A stretch of 64,000 bases of DNA from assembly GCA_023412715.1 (NCBI GenBank), contig JAEZCC010000045.1, positions 1 through 64,000 on the forward strand. The letters are read 5' to 3'. Made by a program: the position numbers and the translations under genes. The notes under the pieces were generated by a model, which was not told the DNA's origin, did no database searches, and saw only the letters and a program-made list of their open reading frames with translations. This DNA is from Bacillota bacterium. Lineage in GTDB: Bacteria > Bacillota > Clostridia > Oscillospirales > Acutalibacteraceae. Below, piece by piece: positions 45,114-53,701 of this stretch (position 1 is the stretch's first letter; each line of letters begins with the position of its first letter).

Positions 45114-46136
45114 TCAGACGGCGGTTTTTGCTTCCGGCCCGGCGGTGTCCCGCTGCTCCGCTCCCTCGCGGAAGAGGTTGCAGGCGACGAAATGCCCCGG
45201 CGAAATTTCCCGAAGCTCCGGGTCGATGCGGTCGCAGCCGTCGAAGCGCCGGAAGCAGCGGGAGCAGAAACGGCAGCCCGGCGGCGGGTCGATCGGGCTT
45301 GGCACGTCCCCTTCGAGGATGATGCGCTGCTTGCGATCCGTGGGGTCGACGGACGGAATAGCGGAGAGGAGCGCCTGCGTGTACGGGTTCAGCGGGTTGT
45401 GGTACAACTCCCGCTTGGAGGCGATCTCCATCAGCTTGCCGAGGTACATGACGCCGACCCGGTCGCTGATGTGCTTGACGACGTTCAGGCCGTGCGCGAT
45501 GAACAGGTAGGTCAGGTTAAACTCCTTTTTCAGCTCGTCCAGAAGGTTGAGGACCTGCGCCTGGATGGAGACGTCGAGCGCCGAAACCGGCTCGTCGCAG
45601 ACAATCAGCTTCGGCTCCACGGCCAAGGCGCGCGCGATGCCCACGCGCTGGCGCTGCCCGCCGGAAAATTCGTGCGGGTAGCGGTTGCGGTAATTTTCCG
45701 AAAGGCCGACGCAGTTGAGCAGGTAGCCCACGCGTTTTTCAATCTCGTTTCTCGGGCGCAGGTTGTTGATGCGGATCGGCTCGGCGATGATTTCGCCCAC
45801 CGTCATGCGGGGGTTGAGCGACGCGTAGGGATCCTGAAAGATCAGCTGGATATCCTTGCAGTATTTACGCCGCTCTTTCGGCGAAAGGGCGGTCAGCTCC
45901 GTCCCCTCGTAAAAAATCTTCCCGGAGGTCGGCGTGTACAGGTCGACCAGCATTTTGCCGATGGTGCTTTTCCCGCAGCCGGACTCGCCCACAAGGCCGA
46001 ACGCCTCGCCCTTGTGAATCTGGAAGGAAACGTCGTCCACCGCTTTCAGCACGGACTGAGGCCGGCCGAAAAAGTCCGTCTCAACGGTAAAATATTTTTT
46101 CAGGTGCTGCACGTCGATCAAAACTTCGCCGCTCAT
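45114..46136 (-). CDS. Oligopeptide ABC transporter ATP-binding protein (OppF/DppF type)
   Basis: 340 residues. Walker A GESGCGKSTIGKM near 55, signature FSGGQRQRVGIARAL and Walker B LIVCDEPVSALD are intact. The C-terminal oligopeptide ATPase extension with CRFCSRCFRRFDGC near 295 is typical. It starts four bases inside the OppD-type gene upstream (overlap 46133-46136). Last gene of a five-gene importer operon. Confidence 0.95.
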   Translation of the reverse strand: MSGEVLIDVQHLKKYFTVETDFFGRPQSVLKAVDDVSFQIHKGEAFGLVGESGCGKSTIGKMLVDLYTPTSGKIFYEGTELTALSPKERRKYCKDIQLIFQDPYASLNPRMTVGEIIAEPIRINNLRPRNEIEKRVGYLLNCVGLSENYRNRYPHEFSGGQRQRVGIARALAVEPKLIVCDEPVSALDVSIQAQVLNLLDELKKEFNLTYLFIAHGLNVVKHISDRVGVMYLGKLMEIASKRELYHNPLNPYTQALLSAIPSVDPTDRKQRIILEGDVPSPIDPPPGCRFCSRCFRRFDGCDRIDPELREISPGHFVACNLFREGAEQRDTAGPEAKTAV

Positions 46137-47107
46137 GCTTTCGCCTCCTCCCCGTCATATAAAAAGCAGCGGACCATGTGGTCGCCCCACGGTTTCAGCT
46201 CCGGCTTTTTCTGCCGGCAGATTTCCATGCACCGGTCGCAGCGGTCGCTGAACGGGCACCCCGGCGGCATGTGCAGCGGGTTCGGGACCATCCCGCGGAT
46301 CATGTAGAGCGGATCGCTGCTTTCGTCCTCCAGGCGGGGGATGGATTTCAGAAGGCCGAACGTATAGGGGTGCATCGGCTTTTCGAACAGCGACTTCACC
46401 TCCGCGCTTTCCACAATCTCGCCGCAGTACATGACCGCGACGCGGTCGGCCGCCTCCGCGACGACGCCGAGGTCGTGCGTGATAAGGATGACCGCCATGC
46501 CGAGCTTCTCTTTCATCTTGTAGAGAAGCTCGAGAATCTGCGCCTGAATGGTCACGTCGAGCGCCGTGGTCGGCTCGTCGGCGATGAGAAGCTCGGGGTC
46601 GCAGGCAAGGGCCATCGCGATCATGACGCGCTGGCGCATGCCGCCGCTCATCTGGTGGGGGTAGTCGTCCGCGCGCTTTTCCGGGGAGGGGATCCCGACG
46701 GTACGCAGCATCTCGACGGTGCGTTCCAGCGCCTCTTTTTTGCCGATCTTCCGGTGCTGCATGATGCTTTCCATAATCTGGTCCTTGACGCGGTAGACGG
46801 GGTTCAGGCTCGTCATCGGCTCCTGGAAAATCATGCTGATCCGGTCGCCGCGGATGGCCTGCATCTCTTTCTCCGTCTTTTTGAGCAGGTCTTCCCCGTG
46901 GAACAGGATCCGCCCGCCCGAGGTCCGCCCGTTGCCCTGCAGCAGCCCCATGATGGAAAGTGAGGTGACGCTTTTCCCGGAGCCGGACTCCCCCACCACG
47001 GCGAGGATCTCTCCTTTTTCAACGTGGAAGCTGACCCCGTTGACCGCTTTCACAACGCCCCGCTTCACGCGGAATTCCGTAACAAGATCTTTTACTTCAA
47101 GCAGCAT
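46133..47107 (-). CDS. Oligopeptide ABC transporter ATP-binding protein (OppD/DppD type)
   Basis: 324 residues. Walker A GESGSGKSVTSLS near 39, signature MSGGMRQRVMIAMAL and Walker B LLIADEPTTALD are present, with the C-terminal PPGCPFSDRCDRC motif of peptide transporters. With the OppF-type protein it forms the ATPase pair that powers peptide import. It lies 11 bases after the second permease gene. Confidence 0.95.
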   Translation of the reverse strand: MLLEVKDLVTEFRVKRGVVKAVNGVSFHVEKGEILAVVGESGSGKSVTSLSIMGLLQGNGRTSGGRILFHGEDLLKKTEKEMQAIRGDRISMIFQEPMTSLNPVYRVKDQIMESIMQHRKIGKKEALERTVEMLRTVGIPSPEKRADDYPHQMSGGMRQRVMIAMALACDPELLIADEPTTALDVTIQAQILELLYKMKEKLGMAVILITHDLGVVAEAADRVAVMYCGEIVESAEVKSLFEKPMHPYTFGLLKSIPRLEDESSDPLYMIRGMVPNPLHMPPGCPFSDRCDRCMEICRQKKPELKPWGDHMVRCFLYDGEEAKA

Positions 47108-47118
47108 TGTGATTTACC

Positions 47119-48054
47119 TCAATTCTGTCTGGATTTCGGGTCGAGCGCGTCACGCAGCCCGTCGCCGAGAAGGTTGAAGGCCAGAACGGTCAGCGTGATG
47201 GCAAGGCCCGGGAAAATCAGCGTGTATGGCGACTGGAAGATGAAATTCCGCGCCCGGCCGAGCATGTCGCCCCATTCGGCCTGCGGCGGCTGGACCCCAA
47301 GCCCGAGGAAGCCGAGCGCGGCGGCGTCCAGAATTGCCGAAGAGATTCCGAGCGTGGCGCGCACGATGATGGAAGAAAGCGCGTTCGGCAGGACATGGTG
47401 AAAAATGATGCGGCTCGGTTTGTTGCCGACAACTTTCGCAGCCTGCACATAGTCGTTTTCCTTGATGGAGAGAATCTCGCCCCGCACGATGCGGGCGTAT
47501 TCGGGGATGGAGACGAGGCCGATGGCGACGACCGCCTTGTCGATGCCCTGCCCCAGCGCGGCCATGAACGCGATGGCCAGCAGGATGGACGGGATGGAGA
47601 GCATAATGTCCATGACGCGCATGATGACGGCGTCCGTCTTGCCGCCGAAATAGCCCGCGACGGAGCCGAAAACCACGCCGACCGTCAGCGAGATGGCGAC
47701 CGCCAGCAGGCCCACGGTAAGGCTGATGTGCGTGCCCATCAGGATGCGGCTGAAAATGTCGCGCCCGAGCTGGTCGGTGCCGAACCAGTACTGGCCGTTC
47801 GGCCATTCGAACGTGTGCGCCATGTTCTGCTCAAACGGGTCGTGCGGAAGGACCTGCGGAAAGAAAACCGTGACGATGGAGATAACCGCCAGAATGCCGA
47901 TGAACACAAGGCTTACCATGGCCGCTTTGTTCTGCTTCAGGCTGTCCCACATGATCCTCCACTGGGAATCCGGTTTTTCCGCGGCGTTCTGCCCTGCGTC
48001 GGGCAGGATTTCTTCCGCCGCCAGTTCAACGGGATCGTCATGCAAATTACTCAT
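47119..48054 (-). CDS. Oligopeptide ABC transporter permease (OppC/DppC type)
   Basis: About 311 residues from the ATG at 48054. An N-terminal helix (MVSLVFIGILAVISIVTVF) and a long external loop, WFGTDQLGRDIFSRIL, are diagnostic of DppC. The permease motif IVRGEILSIKENDYVQAAK near 210 contacts the ATPase. Six membrane helices. It starts 5 bases after the first permease gene. Confidence 0.94.
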   Translation of the reverse strand: MSNLHDDPVELAAEEILPDAGQNAAEKPDSQWRIMWDSLKQNKAAMVSLVFIGILAVISIVTVFFPQVLPHDPFEQNMAHTFEWPNGQYWFGTDQLGRDIFSRILMGTHISLTVGLLAVAISLTVGVVFGSVAGYFGGKTDAVIMRVMDIMLSIPSILLAIAFMAALGQGIDKAVVAIGLVSIPEYARIVRGEILSIKENDYVQAAKVVGNKPSRIIFHHVLPNALSSIIVRATLGISSAILDAAALGFLGLGVQPPQAEWGDMLGRARNFIFQSPYTLIFPGLAITLTVLAFNLLGDGLRDALDPKSRQN

Positions 48055-48059
48055 TTCGG

Positions 48060-49076
48060 TCAGCCTTCTTTCTTGGAGTACTTGATGCGGGGATCCAGGA
48101 AGGCGTAAATCAGGTCGACAATCAGATTGATGAAGACGTAAATCGTCGCAATCAGAAAGACGACCGCCTGCACCACGGGGAAATCGGAATTCTGGATGCA
48201 CTGCACCGTATAGCTGCCGATTCCCGGCCAGGCAAAGACCGTTTCCGTCAGGACCGCGCCGCCCAGCAGCGAACCGAACTGCAGGCCGATGACCGTCGTG
48301 ACCGGAATCATCGCGTTGCGCAGGGCGTGGTGCTTGATGATCCTGCCGTTCGGCAGACCCTTGGCCCGCGCGGTGCGGATGTAGTCCTGGTCCAGCGTTT
48401 CAAGCATGCTGGAGCGCGTCATGCGCGTGATGATTGCCATGGAGTAAAGCCCCAGGGCAACGGTGGGAAGGATCAGGTGCTTGACCGTGTCGCCCAGCGC
48501 TTCCCAGTCGCCCGCCGTGATGGTGTCCCACAGGTAAAGGCCCGTGCCGCCTACGGGCATCAGCATGGGCTGGATGCGCCCCGTGCTGGGCAGAACGTGC
48601 CACGTGCCCGAAAACAGGATGATGAGCAGGATGCCGAGCCAGAAGATCGGCATGGAAACCCCCACGAGCGCGAGGATCATGCTCAGGTTGTCGACCGCCG
48701 TGTTCTTATGTACGGCGGAGACGGCCCCCAGAACAATCCCCAGCACCGACGCGAACACAATGGCGCAGATGGCAAGCTCGACCGTCGCGGGGAAGCGGGA
48801 CATGATCTCGGTCATGACCGGCGTGTTCGTGTAGTACGAGGTGCCAAAATTTCCCGTAACGGCGCCTTTCAGAAAGTCGAGATACTGCAGAACGACGGGG
48901 TCGTTCAGGCCGTGGGCGTCGCGCCAGGCTTTGATGGCGTCCTGACCGGCGTGCTGGCCGAGGACCACCGGAGCGGGGTCCGGGGAAAAGACGCGCATGA
49001 TCAGAAAAACGACGATGGAGACCCCCAGCAGCACGGGGATCAGCTGTAAGATTCGTTTTATGGTATACTTAACCAA
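48060..49076 (-). CDS. Oligopeptide ABC transporter permease (OppB/DppB type)
   Basis: 338 residues with a TTG start behind AAGGAGAG. It opens with YTIKRILQLIPVLLGVSIVVF, the usual DppB start, and contains TRSSMLETLDQDYIRTARAKG near 218, the ATPase contact loop. Six membrane helices. It follows the binding-protein gene by 108 bases, with a hairpin in the gap. Confidence 0.94.
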   Translation of the reverse strand: MVKYTIKRILQLIPVLLGVSIVVFLIMRVFSPDPAPVVLGQHAGQDAIKAWRDAHGLNDPVVLQYLDFLKGAVTGNFGTSYYTNTPVMTEIMSRFPATVELAICAIVFASVLGIVLGAVSAVHKNTAVDNLSMILALVGVSMPIFWLGILLIILFSGTWHVLPSTGRIQPMLMPVGGTGLYLWDTITAGDWEALGDTVKHLILPTVALGLYSMAIITRMTRSSMLETLDQDYIRTARAKGLPNGRIIKHHALRNAMIPVTTVIGLQFGSLLGGAVLTETVFAWPGIGSYTVQCIQNSDFPVVQAVVFLIATIYVFINLIVDLIYAFLDPRIKYSKKEG

Positions 49077-49114
49077 ATTAAGAGTCGCTCTCCTTCCCGC
49101 CGGTTCTGCTGCCC

Positions 49115-49160
49115 ATAAAAAAGGAATGCGCCGAAAGCCGCTGTTCCGCAGGCTTTCGGC
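49115..49160 (-). terminator. Hairpin between the binding-protein and permease genes
   Basis: GCCGAAAGCC pairs perfectly with GGCTTTCGGC; on the minus strand a TTTTTT run comes about 8 bases later. A leaky terminator or stability element here would raise the binding-protein level above that of the membrane parts, as is common in such operons. Confidence 0.6.
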
Positions 49161-49184
49161 AGTATTCCCCGGCTCCCGGCAAAG

Positions 49185-50813
49185 TTATTTGGACTTTGTG
49201 ACACCGGCGAACGGCGTGATGCCGGTCTGGTGGTAGAAGAAGCCGCTGACCTTCGGGTTGTACGCGCAGAGCGTGACCGAATGGGAAATCGGCATCCAGA
49301 TGTTTTCTGCGGCGGCCTTCTGCTCGCACTGCGTATAGATAGCGGCGCGCGCATCGCCGTCGGGGGTCGCAAGGCCCTTCGCAATCAGCGCCGTGTAGTC
49401 GGCGTTGTTATAATGCGAAACGTTCATGGAAGGATCCTGATCGGAAAGGAGGTTCAGGAAGTTGTCGGGGTCTCCGTTGTCGCCCGTCCAGCCGTAGAAG
49501 CAGATGTCGTAGTCGCCCTTCTTGACTTCCGCCTTATATGTAGTCCAGTCGTAGGTCTTGATGTTGCAGGTCACGCCGACATCCTTGAGGTAGCCCTGAA
49601 TGGTCTCGGCAAGGACCTGGCCGCCGACTGTGTTGTACGGGCGCGGGTTCGAGTAAGTGATCATGTTGACGGACTTGACGCCGAGCTTCGCGAAAGCGGC
49701 CTTGGCGGCGTCCTTGTCAAAGGCGGTCTGCTTCACGTCTTTGCTGTAGCCTTCCATAAAGGTCGGCAGAATGCTGGTCGCGACGGTCGCGTAATCCTTG
49801 TAAAGGCTCTTGACCATCTCGGGCACGTTGACCGCCTGGCTGAACGCCTTGCGGGCGTCCGCGTTCTTGAATGTGTCGCTCTTGACGTTGTACGCCATAT
49901 AGTTGATGGTCATGCCGTCCGCCGTGTACAGCTTGTCGCCCGCGCCCGTGATCTGGTCGACGACCGTCGCGTCGATGCCGTCGAGTGCGTCGACTTCACC
50001 GGAGGTAAGGGCAATGACGCGGGAGGAGTTTTCTTTGATGAAACGGAACACGACGTTTTCCGTCTTCGGCTTGTCGCCCCAGTAGTCCGGGTTGGCTTTC
50101 AGCACGACGCTCTGGCCCTTGTTCCAGGAGACAAAGGAGTACGGGCCGGTGCCGACCGGGTGCTCGTTGAGGTTATTGCCGTATTTCTGAAGCGCGGTCG
50201 GGCTGACGATAGGCGCCGCGAGCACCATGGCCATGCTCTTGAGGAACGAGGTCTGTGGGCTGAACAGGTCGATTTCGACCGTATTGTCGTCGACGACCTT
50301 GACCTCTTTGACGCCCTGCTTGGCCTTGATGGAGCCGAAAACGAAAGAGGCGTAAGGCATGTCATCCGTCACGTTCGGCTCAAGCTGGCGCTCGATGCTC
50401 TTTTTGACCGCGTCGGCGTTGAAAGGAGTGCCGTCCTGGAATTTCACGCCCGTGCGCAGGTGGAACGTATACTGCGTCTGGTCCGTGCTGACATCCCAGC
50501 TTGTCGCGAGACTGGGTTCGATGTCGGTGGAATCCTGCTTGTATTTGACAAGGCCCTCGTAGATATTGCAGATGATCTTCGCGGACTCGCCGTCGTCGAC
50601 AAAGGCCGGGTCAAGGCCGCGCGGGTCGGAACCCTGCGCAAACGTGAACGTGTCCGCCGTTGCGCCCGCGGCGGCCGCCGACGCGCCGGAAGCTGTGCTG
50701 CCGGCCGCGCTCGTCACGTCGGACGCACGCTTGCTGCCGCCGCATCCGCTGAGCAGCCCGGCCGTCATGGAAAGCGCCAGTGCCAATGCCAGTATCTTTT
50801 TCTGGATTTTCAT
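49185..50813 (-). CDS. Peptide ABC transporter substrate-binding lipoprotein (SBP family 5)
   Basis: About 542 residues. I chose the ATG at 50813 because AAGGAG lies about 10 bases upstream. The signal peptide KIQKKILALALALSMTAG ends in the lipobox LLSGC, followed by a Ser/Ala/Gly linker (residues 28-55). The mature protein has the family 5 pattern: GLDPAFVDDGESAKI, VEPSLATSW-like DIEPSLATSW, GVKFQDGTPFNADAV and HPVGTGPYSF. It should bind peptides outside the membrane and deliver them to the two permeases. Expression starts from a distant promoter with a terminator in the leader. Confidence 0.94.
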   Translation of the reverse strand: MKIQKKILALALALSMTAGLLSGCGGSKRASDVTSAAGSTASGASAAAAGATADTFTFAQGSDPRGLDPAFVDDGESAKIICNIYEGLVKYKQDSTDIEPSLATSWDVSTDQTQYTFHLRTGVKFQDGTPFNADAVKKSIERQLEPNVTDDMPYASFVFGSIKAKQGVKEVKVVDDNTVEIDLFSPQTSFLKSMAMVLAAPIVSPTALQKYGNNLNEHPVGTGPYSFVSWNKGQSVVLKANPDYWGDKPKTENVVFRFIKENSSRVIALTSGEVDALDGIDATVVDQITGAGDKLYTADGMTINYMAYNVKSDTFKNADARKAFSQAVNVPEMVKSLYKDYATVATSILPTFMEGYSKDVKQTAFDKDAAKAAFAKLGVKSVNMITYSNPRPYNTVGGQVLAETIQGYLKDVGVTCNIKTYDWTTYKAEVKKGDYDICFYGWTGDNGDPDNFLNLLSDQDPSMNVSHYNNADYTALIAKGLATPDGDARAAIYTQCEQKAAAENIWMPISHSVTLCAYNPKVSGFFYHQTGITPFAGVTKSK

Positions 50814-50981
50814 CTCTCTCATTCTCCTTACCATAAATTCATATCTGAGCCAAAGCGGGAAAGGCCGGCCTGCGCAGGCAACGGTTTCGTTCCGCAGGGA
50901 ACCGGTTTCCCGCCTTTGTACGGAGAGGGTGCGTTCCCGGGCAGCCCGCTTTTACGCTACAACGCTTTAAATTAATAAATT

Positions 50982-51018
50982 AAAAAAATAGACGCTTCAC
51001 TTAAAATACAGAAGCGTC
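50982..51018 (-). terminator. Terminator inside the leader of the peptide-transporter operon
   Basis: On the minus strand GACGCTTC and GAAGCGTC pair perfectly around TGTATTTTAAGT and are followed by TATTTTTTT. It lies between the promoter at 51078 and the first gene at 50813, so it must be bypassed for expression. Confidence 0.8.
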
Positions 51019-51030
51019 GTTGCTTTCCAT
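51001..51030 (-). other. Possible nine-residue leader peptide
   Basis: An ATG-to-TAA frame encodes MESNDASVF and overlaps the 5' arm and loop of the leader terminator. No good ribosome site is seen before it, so translation is uncertain. Confidence 0.3.
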
Positions 51031-51077
51031 ATAGCTGCTGGTTCCCGGGGAAATCTTAGAATATTAAATTAATTGGT

Positions 51078-51106
51078 AGTATATCACGAAAAGCATCAGT
51101 TGGCAA
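51078..51106 (-). promoter_or_regulatory. Promoter of the peptide-transporter operon
   Basis: On the minus strand TTGCCA and a consensus TATACT are separated by 17 bases. The transcript would start near 51071, about 260 bases before the first gene. Confidence 0.75.
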
Positions 51107-51314
51107 GTGGAAATTCATATTTATCGAAAATCGTTCAGGCGGCATTTCCGGGCGGGAACGTCGCCAAAAATCCCGGGCGAAAGCGTCCTTTCCCGCAGCC
51201 AAGCGGATTTTACGGAAGAAAGGCCGGGCGGGACCGCCGGAAAGCCGCATCGGCTTTTTGATCCCTTTTCAAAAATTCATGCATGAGCCGCGGCATGTAA
51301 TTTCATGTCCGGAC
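51107..51314. other. Intergenic stretch without a recognised gene
   Basis: Between the transporter promoter and the msrA terminator. A short hairpin AAAGCCG-CAT-CGGCTTTTT at about 51241-51259 points along the plus strand. I see no gene here; short frames lack ribosome sites. Confidence 0.35.
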
Positions 51315-51352
51315 AAAAAGCAGGCGCCGCCCTTTCTCAAGGCAGACGCCTG
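51315..51352 (-). terminator. Terminator of msrA
   Basis: CAGGCG with inner GCC pairs with GGC and CGCCTG, followed on the minus strand by CTTTTTG. Confidence 0.7.
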
Positions 51353-51399
51353 TTTTGCTATGAACGGCATGTGAAAGCCCGCCGCCCGGAAAGCCGGAT

Positions 51400-51942
51400 T
51401 CACCTGGCCTTCGCATCCCCGCCGGAAGAAGCTTCCGCATCGGGGACGGCGTGCAACGCATAGTCGAGCTTGTCTTTCCCGATGTGGCAGTACCCGCCCG
51501 GATTCTTTTCGAGATATTTCTGGTGGTACTCTTCCGCCGTGCTGAAATTCTCGAGGGGCTTCGCCTCGACGGCCACGGGTTTCTCCGCACGCTTCCGCAG
51601 CCCGGCCAGGGCGTTTTCGACCGCCGGCCGGTCCTCCTCCGAGACGTAATAAACGCCGGTCCGGTACTGGGTGCCGGAATCCCCGCCCTGCCGGTTGACG
51701 GAGGTAGGGTCTATCGCCTCGAAATAGATTTTCAGCAAAAGGGAAAGCGGCAGCACGGCGGGGTCATAGGTCACCTTCACGGTCTCGGCATGCCCGGTGT
51801 CCCGCCTGCAGACTTCTTCGTAGGTCGGGTGCAGGGTCTTCCCGTTCGCGTAGCCCACTTCCGTCGAAAGGACGCCGCGGACGGAATCCAGATATTTCTG
51901 CATGCCCCAGAAGCACCCTCCGGCAAGATAGATTTCAGCCAT
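51400..51942 (-). CDS. msrA: Peptide-methionine (S)-S-oxide reductase MsrA
   Basis: 180 residues. The catalytic motif GGCFWGMQKYLD is at residues 8-19, with the nucleophile Cys at 10. GYANG, HAETVKVTYDP, TSVNRQGGDSGTQYRTGVYY and the FSTAEEYHQKYLEKNP region are all conserved. It repairs oxidised methionine in proteins using thioredoxin. No MsrB domain is fused. The C-terminal 15 residues after YALHAVP are a low-complexity tail. Single gene with a good terminator. Confidence 0.95.
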   Translation of the reverse strand: MAEIYLAGGCFWGMQKYLDSVRGVLSTEVGYANGKTLHPTYEEVCRRDTGHAETVKVTYDPAVLPLSLLLKIYFEAIDPTSVNRQGGDSGTQYRTGVYYVSEEDRPAVENALAGLRKRAEKPVAVEAKPLENFSTAEEYHQKYLEKNPGGYCHIGKDKLDYALHAVPDAEASSGGDAKAR

Positions 51943-52001
51943 TTTTTCCTCTCCCTTATAAAGATTTCACCCGGGCCGCCCGAAAGGGCGGCCGGCTTTC
52001 T

Positions 52002-53078
52002 TCAGCGGACAACCTTCAGCTCTTTCGGGAAGCGGTTCAGCACCTCGCACCCTGTCTCCGTCACAAGAACCAGGTCCTCGATGCGGACGCCGGCCTCCCC
52101 TTCCAGATAGACGCCCGGCTCGATGGAAAAGGTCATGCCCGGCAGGACGGCATCGCAGTGGGCCGAAGAAACGTCCCCCGGCTCGTGCACCTCAAGTCCG
52201 ATGGAATGGCCGAGCCGGTGGGTGAAGTTCGGGCCGAAACCGGCCTGCTCAATGACGCTGCGGGCCGCACGGTCGATGTCGCAGAAACGGACGCCCGGGC
52301 GGACGGCCGCCTCCGCCGCCTCATTCGCACGGCGCACAATCTCATAAATCTGCCGGCCGCGCTCCGGCACGCTGCGGAAAAAGAACGTGCGCGTCATGTC
52401 GGAGCAATACCCGTCCTTTTTGCACCCGACGTCGAACAGCACGCAGTCCCCTTCATGCAGCGGCGTGCCGCCGGGGGCATGGTGCCCGTTCGCCGCATTG
52501 CGGCCGAACGCGACCAGCGGGCTGAACGAACAGCCGTCCGCGCCGAGCGAACGGTAAACCGGCTCCATCCGGACGGCGATCTCCTGCTCCGTGACGCCCG
52601 GCTTTACAAGCGCGAGGAAGCGCTCCATGGCAAGGTCGTTCAGGCGGGAAGCCGCGCGCATCTTTTCCCGCTCGCCGGCGTCCTTGCAGGAACGCACAAG
52701 ATCCACGCAGTCGGAGGCGTTCACGTAATCCTTCGCGGCGTCCAGCTCCATCATACGCAGAAGAAAGCGCGCCGGCAGATTTTTGTCTACGCCGAGGGGC
52801 GCGCCATGGTCCACGTAACCGCAGAAGAGCGCCGCGGCGTCCTGGGAATCGGAAAAGCGGATTTTCATGACGCCGAGATCCTCCGGCACGGTAAACAGGT
52901 TGTTGATAAAAATCCTGTGGTTCCCGTCCCCGCTCAGGTACAGGGCCAGAAAGCGCTCCCCCGGGTCGATGTATCTTCCGGTAAGGTAATTGATGCTGTA
53001 CGGGTCGCTGACTATCATCTGCGAAAGGCCGTGCGCTTCCATCCGCGCAAGGACCTTTTCGACTCGCTGCTGATTCAT
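52002..53078 (-). CDS. M24 family Xaa-Pro peptidase
   Basis: About 358 residues from the ATG at 53078, which has AAGGGA upstream. The N-terminal creatinase-like domain has MIVSDPYSINYLTGRYIDPGERF near 21. The pita-bread catalytic domain shows the metal ligands: Asp in LFDVGCKKDGYCSDMTRTFF, His in THRLGHSIGLEVHE near 290, Glu in FSIEPGVYLEG and Glu in GVRIEDLVLV. It should remove N-terminal residues before proline, acting on peptides in the cytoplasm. The length fits single-domain clostridial PepQ/PepP-like enzymes. Confidence 0.93.
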   Translation of the reverse strand: MNQQRVEKVLARMEAHGLSQMIVSDPYSINYLTGRYIDPGERFLALYLSGDGNHRIFINNLFTVPEDLGVMKIRFSDSQDAAALFCGYVDHGAPLGVDKNLPARFLLRMMELDAAKDYVNASDCVDLVRSCKDAGEREKMRAASRLNDLAMERFLALVKPGVTEQEIAVRMEPVYRSLGADGCSFSPLVAFGRNAANGHHAPGGTPLHEGDCVLFDVGCKKDGYCSDMTRTFFFRSVPERGRQIYEIVRRANEAAEAAVRPGVRFCDIDRAARSVIEQAGFGPNFTHRLGHSIGLEVHEPGDVSSAHCDAVLPGMTFSIEPGVYLEGEAGVRIEDLVLVTETGCEVLNRFPKELKVVR

Positions 53079-53257
53079 GTGGTATGTCCCTTCCATTCTT
53101 CCGGAGGGGCCGCAAAGGGCGCCCTTCCATTTTTTGCAGACGCTGCAGGCCGGGGAAACCGCCCCGGCCGATAAGATGCCCGCAGACATTTTTATGATAC
53201 GTTCGCGCCCGAAAGTTGTCAAGCGGCCCGGCAAACCGGACGGCCCGAAAGGGCAGC

Positions 53258-53284
53258 AAAAAACCCGCCTTCAAAGCGGGTTTT
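53258..53284 (-). terminator. Terminator of rnpB
   Basis: AAAACCCGC and GCGGGTTTT pair around CTTCAAA, with TTTTTTG following on the minus strand. Confidence 0.85.
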
Positions 53285-53295
53285 CTGATAAAAGA

Positions 53296-53645
53296 TGCGA
53301 CCAGGTCTGTAAGCCGAGTTCTGTCTTGGACAGCCATCTATCTTGGCCGGATGTTGCCATCGCGGCTCGATGCCACCTTCTCGGGACGCGCCGGGCCGGC
53401 GCATGGTGTCCCTCTGCGGTGTTGCTCCGAATAGGGTTTGCAGAGCCGCGCGGTCTCCCGCGCGCTGGTGGGCTCTTGCCCCGCCTTTCCACCCTTGCCG
53501 CAAACGCGGCGGTATTTCTCTGTTGCACTTTCCCTGGGGTCGCCCCCGGCGGCCGTTAGCCGTTATTCTTGCCCTGTGGAGCTCGGACTTTCCTCGGGCG
53601 CGCGCTTTAGCGCTGCGTCCGCGGCCGCCCGGCCTGCTCGCCACG
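53296..53645 (-). ncRNA. rnpB: RNase P RNA, bacterial class A
   Basis: The minus strand has the conserved 5' core GAGGAAAGTCCGAGCTCC (plus 53578-53595), the P4-linked 3' core with ACAGAA (plus 53319-53324) followed by CTCGGCTTACAGACC, and the P1 pairing of GCGAGCAGG (plus 53633-53641) with CCTGGTCGC (plus 53296-53304), one mismatch. It is about 350 bases long, in the class A range. It is the catalytic RNA that trims tRNA 5' ends. It has its own promoter and terminator. The reading frames crossing it on both strands are not coding. Confidence 0.95.
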
Positions 53646-53651
53646 CCTTCC

Positions 53652-53680
53652 ATGATACCGGATCGCGCACAAAAAGTCAA
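53652..53680 (-). promoter_or_regulatory. Promoter of rnpB
   Basis: On the minus strand TTGACT and TATCAT are separated by 17 bases; transcription would start 7 bases later at about 53645, matching the expected RNA 5' end. Confidence 0.8.
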
Positions 53681-53701
53681 GCGCGGGCCGCACGGCCGGA
53701 A

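Noticed and set aside
53077..53680. Reading frames of 140-215 codons on both strands
   Set aside because: The region is RNase P RNA with its own promoter and terminator; the frames have no protein-like pattern.
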